This document shows, one piece after another, positions 63,815 through 64,000 of a stretch of DNA of 64,000 nt. The position numbers were made by a program, and so were the translations under genes. Each line of letters starts with the position of its first letter. Within the stretch, counting starts at the first letter, position 1. The notes under the pieces were generated by a model. It saw only the letters and a list, made by a program, of their open reading frames with translations. It was not told where the DNA came from and searched no databases. Where the stretch lies: assembly GCA_024642665.1 (NCBI GenBank), contig JAHEAR010000001.1, positions 9,152-73,151 on the forward strand. The letters are read 5' to 3'. The DNA is from Bacteroidota bacterium. GTDB lineage: Bacteria; Bacteroidota; Bacteroidia; Chitinophagales; Saprospiraceae.

Positions 63815-64000
63815 ATGAAAAATAAAAAATATTTAATCGCCTTGTTTTACCTGATTTTATTGGGATTTGCGGTAGTCTCCTGCAATTCGTCAGGTACCAC
63901 CACCAGTGAAGAAGGATCAAATACCTCCGCCGCTTCAAATTCCGGGGAAAGAATTCTCGATAAAAAATCATTCGAAGCCGGAATGAAAAAGAGAGATGCG
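63815..64000 (+). CDS. Lipoprotein, N-terminal part only (runs off the window)
   Basis: The ATG at 63815 opens a frame that stays open to the window end (62 codons). MKNKKYLIALFYLILLGFAVVSC is a clear lipoprotein signal with lipobox VVSC, followed by a Ser/Thr/Gly-rich linker (NSSGTTTSEEGSNTSAASNSG) and RILDKKSFEAGMKKRDA. The downstream domain is not visible. Divergent from the Mrr/CFI-box gene, with 54 bp between them. Confidence 0.8.
   Translation, partial: MKNKKYLIALFYLILLGFAVVSCNSSGTTTSEEGSNTSAASNSGERILDKKSFEAGMKKRDA

Noticed and set aside
1-64000. tRNA or rRNA genes, insertion sequences, prophage or integrative element
   Set aside because: I looked for T-loop/acceptor patterns, transposase or integrase motifs and phage genes on both strands and found none; the intergenic repeats are not associated with a mobility gene in this window.

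Overview
The window is a piece of a Bacteroidota chromosome, most likely from the Saprospiraceae (Lewinella/Haliscomenobacter) side of the phylum. The evidence is a gldA-gldF-gldG gliding/type 9 secretion operon, a PKD protein ending in a CHU_C-type C-terminal domain, a eukaryote-like NrdB, an SDR-type threonine dehydrogenase next to kbl, and several GWxTD, DUF3098, DUF3817 and DUF4340 proteins. Genes mostly lack Shine-Dalgarno sequences, and several have the Bacteroidota -7 element TAnnTTTG. Composition and gene style are even throughout. I see no prophage, insertion sequence, integron, CRISPR array, rRNA or tRNA gene.

Layout. 1-4.1 kb: nrdB (only its stop codon is cut off), an intergenic stretch with a cluster of DnaA boxes, a CorA transporter, and a LolC/E-type permease preceded by a 51-bp tandem repeat. 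4.4-9 kb: tyrS, mscS, a LOG-family hydrolase and aspartokinase. 9-18 kb (minus strand): a secreted two-repeat protein, a GNAT-nitrilase fusion, an mscS-corA pair, tdh-kbl (threonine to glycine plus acetyl-CoA) and feoA-feoB (ferrous iron uptake, with a large dyad over the feoA start codon). 18-29 kb: HerA-like ATPase, GWxTD protein, lipoprotein, phosphoesterase, SDR, rplS, PKD/CHU_C surface protein, tsaC and a CtpA-type protease. 29-40 kb: sortilin-like BNR repeat protein, DUF3817, an S4 RNA-binding protein, then a minus-strand run gldA-gldF-gldG-DUF4340-phospholipase C-like, and a YfcC-family transporter. 40-47 kb: DUF3098-uppP-truB, mpl, a 51-residue lipoprotein missed by the ORF track, mnmD, and a tightly overlapping trio (unknown protein, TlpA-like lipoprotein, SDR). 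47-60 kb: M1 aminopeptidase, methyltransferase/enoyl-CoA hydratase, DUF2752/GYF pair, trmD, FKBP/M20 dipeptidase, unknown secreted protein, miaE, tilS and an HD-PycTM protein. 60-64 kb: secreted trypsin-like protease with a dockerin-like tail, VOC protein, an Mrr-like/CFI-box fusion and the start of a lipoprotein.

Most of the content is housekeeping: dNTP and amino-acid metabolism, peptidoglycan recycling and lipid-carrier recycling, an unusual number of tRNA-maturation enzymes (tyrS, tsaC, truB, mnmD, trmD, miaE, tilS), envelope transport and gliding/secretion. The less ordinary parts are: (1) an orphan HD phosphohydrolase fused to a Pycsar-type membrane effector domain with no cyclase beside it; (2) an Mrr-like domain fused to a CFI-box-like C-terminus; (3) intergenic families of short degenerate repeats, including a 52-53 bp hairpin element present in two copies that sit inside other repeats; (4) DnaA boxes upstream of nrdB; and (5) departures from signature motifs in TyrS (TLGN instead of HIGH) and in one CorA (GTN instead of GMN). 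I did not find a clearly delimited multi-gene system that I could call new.
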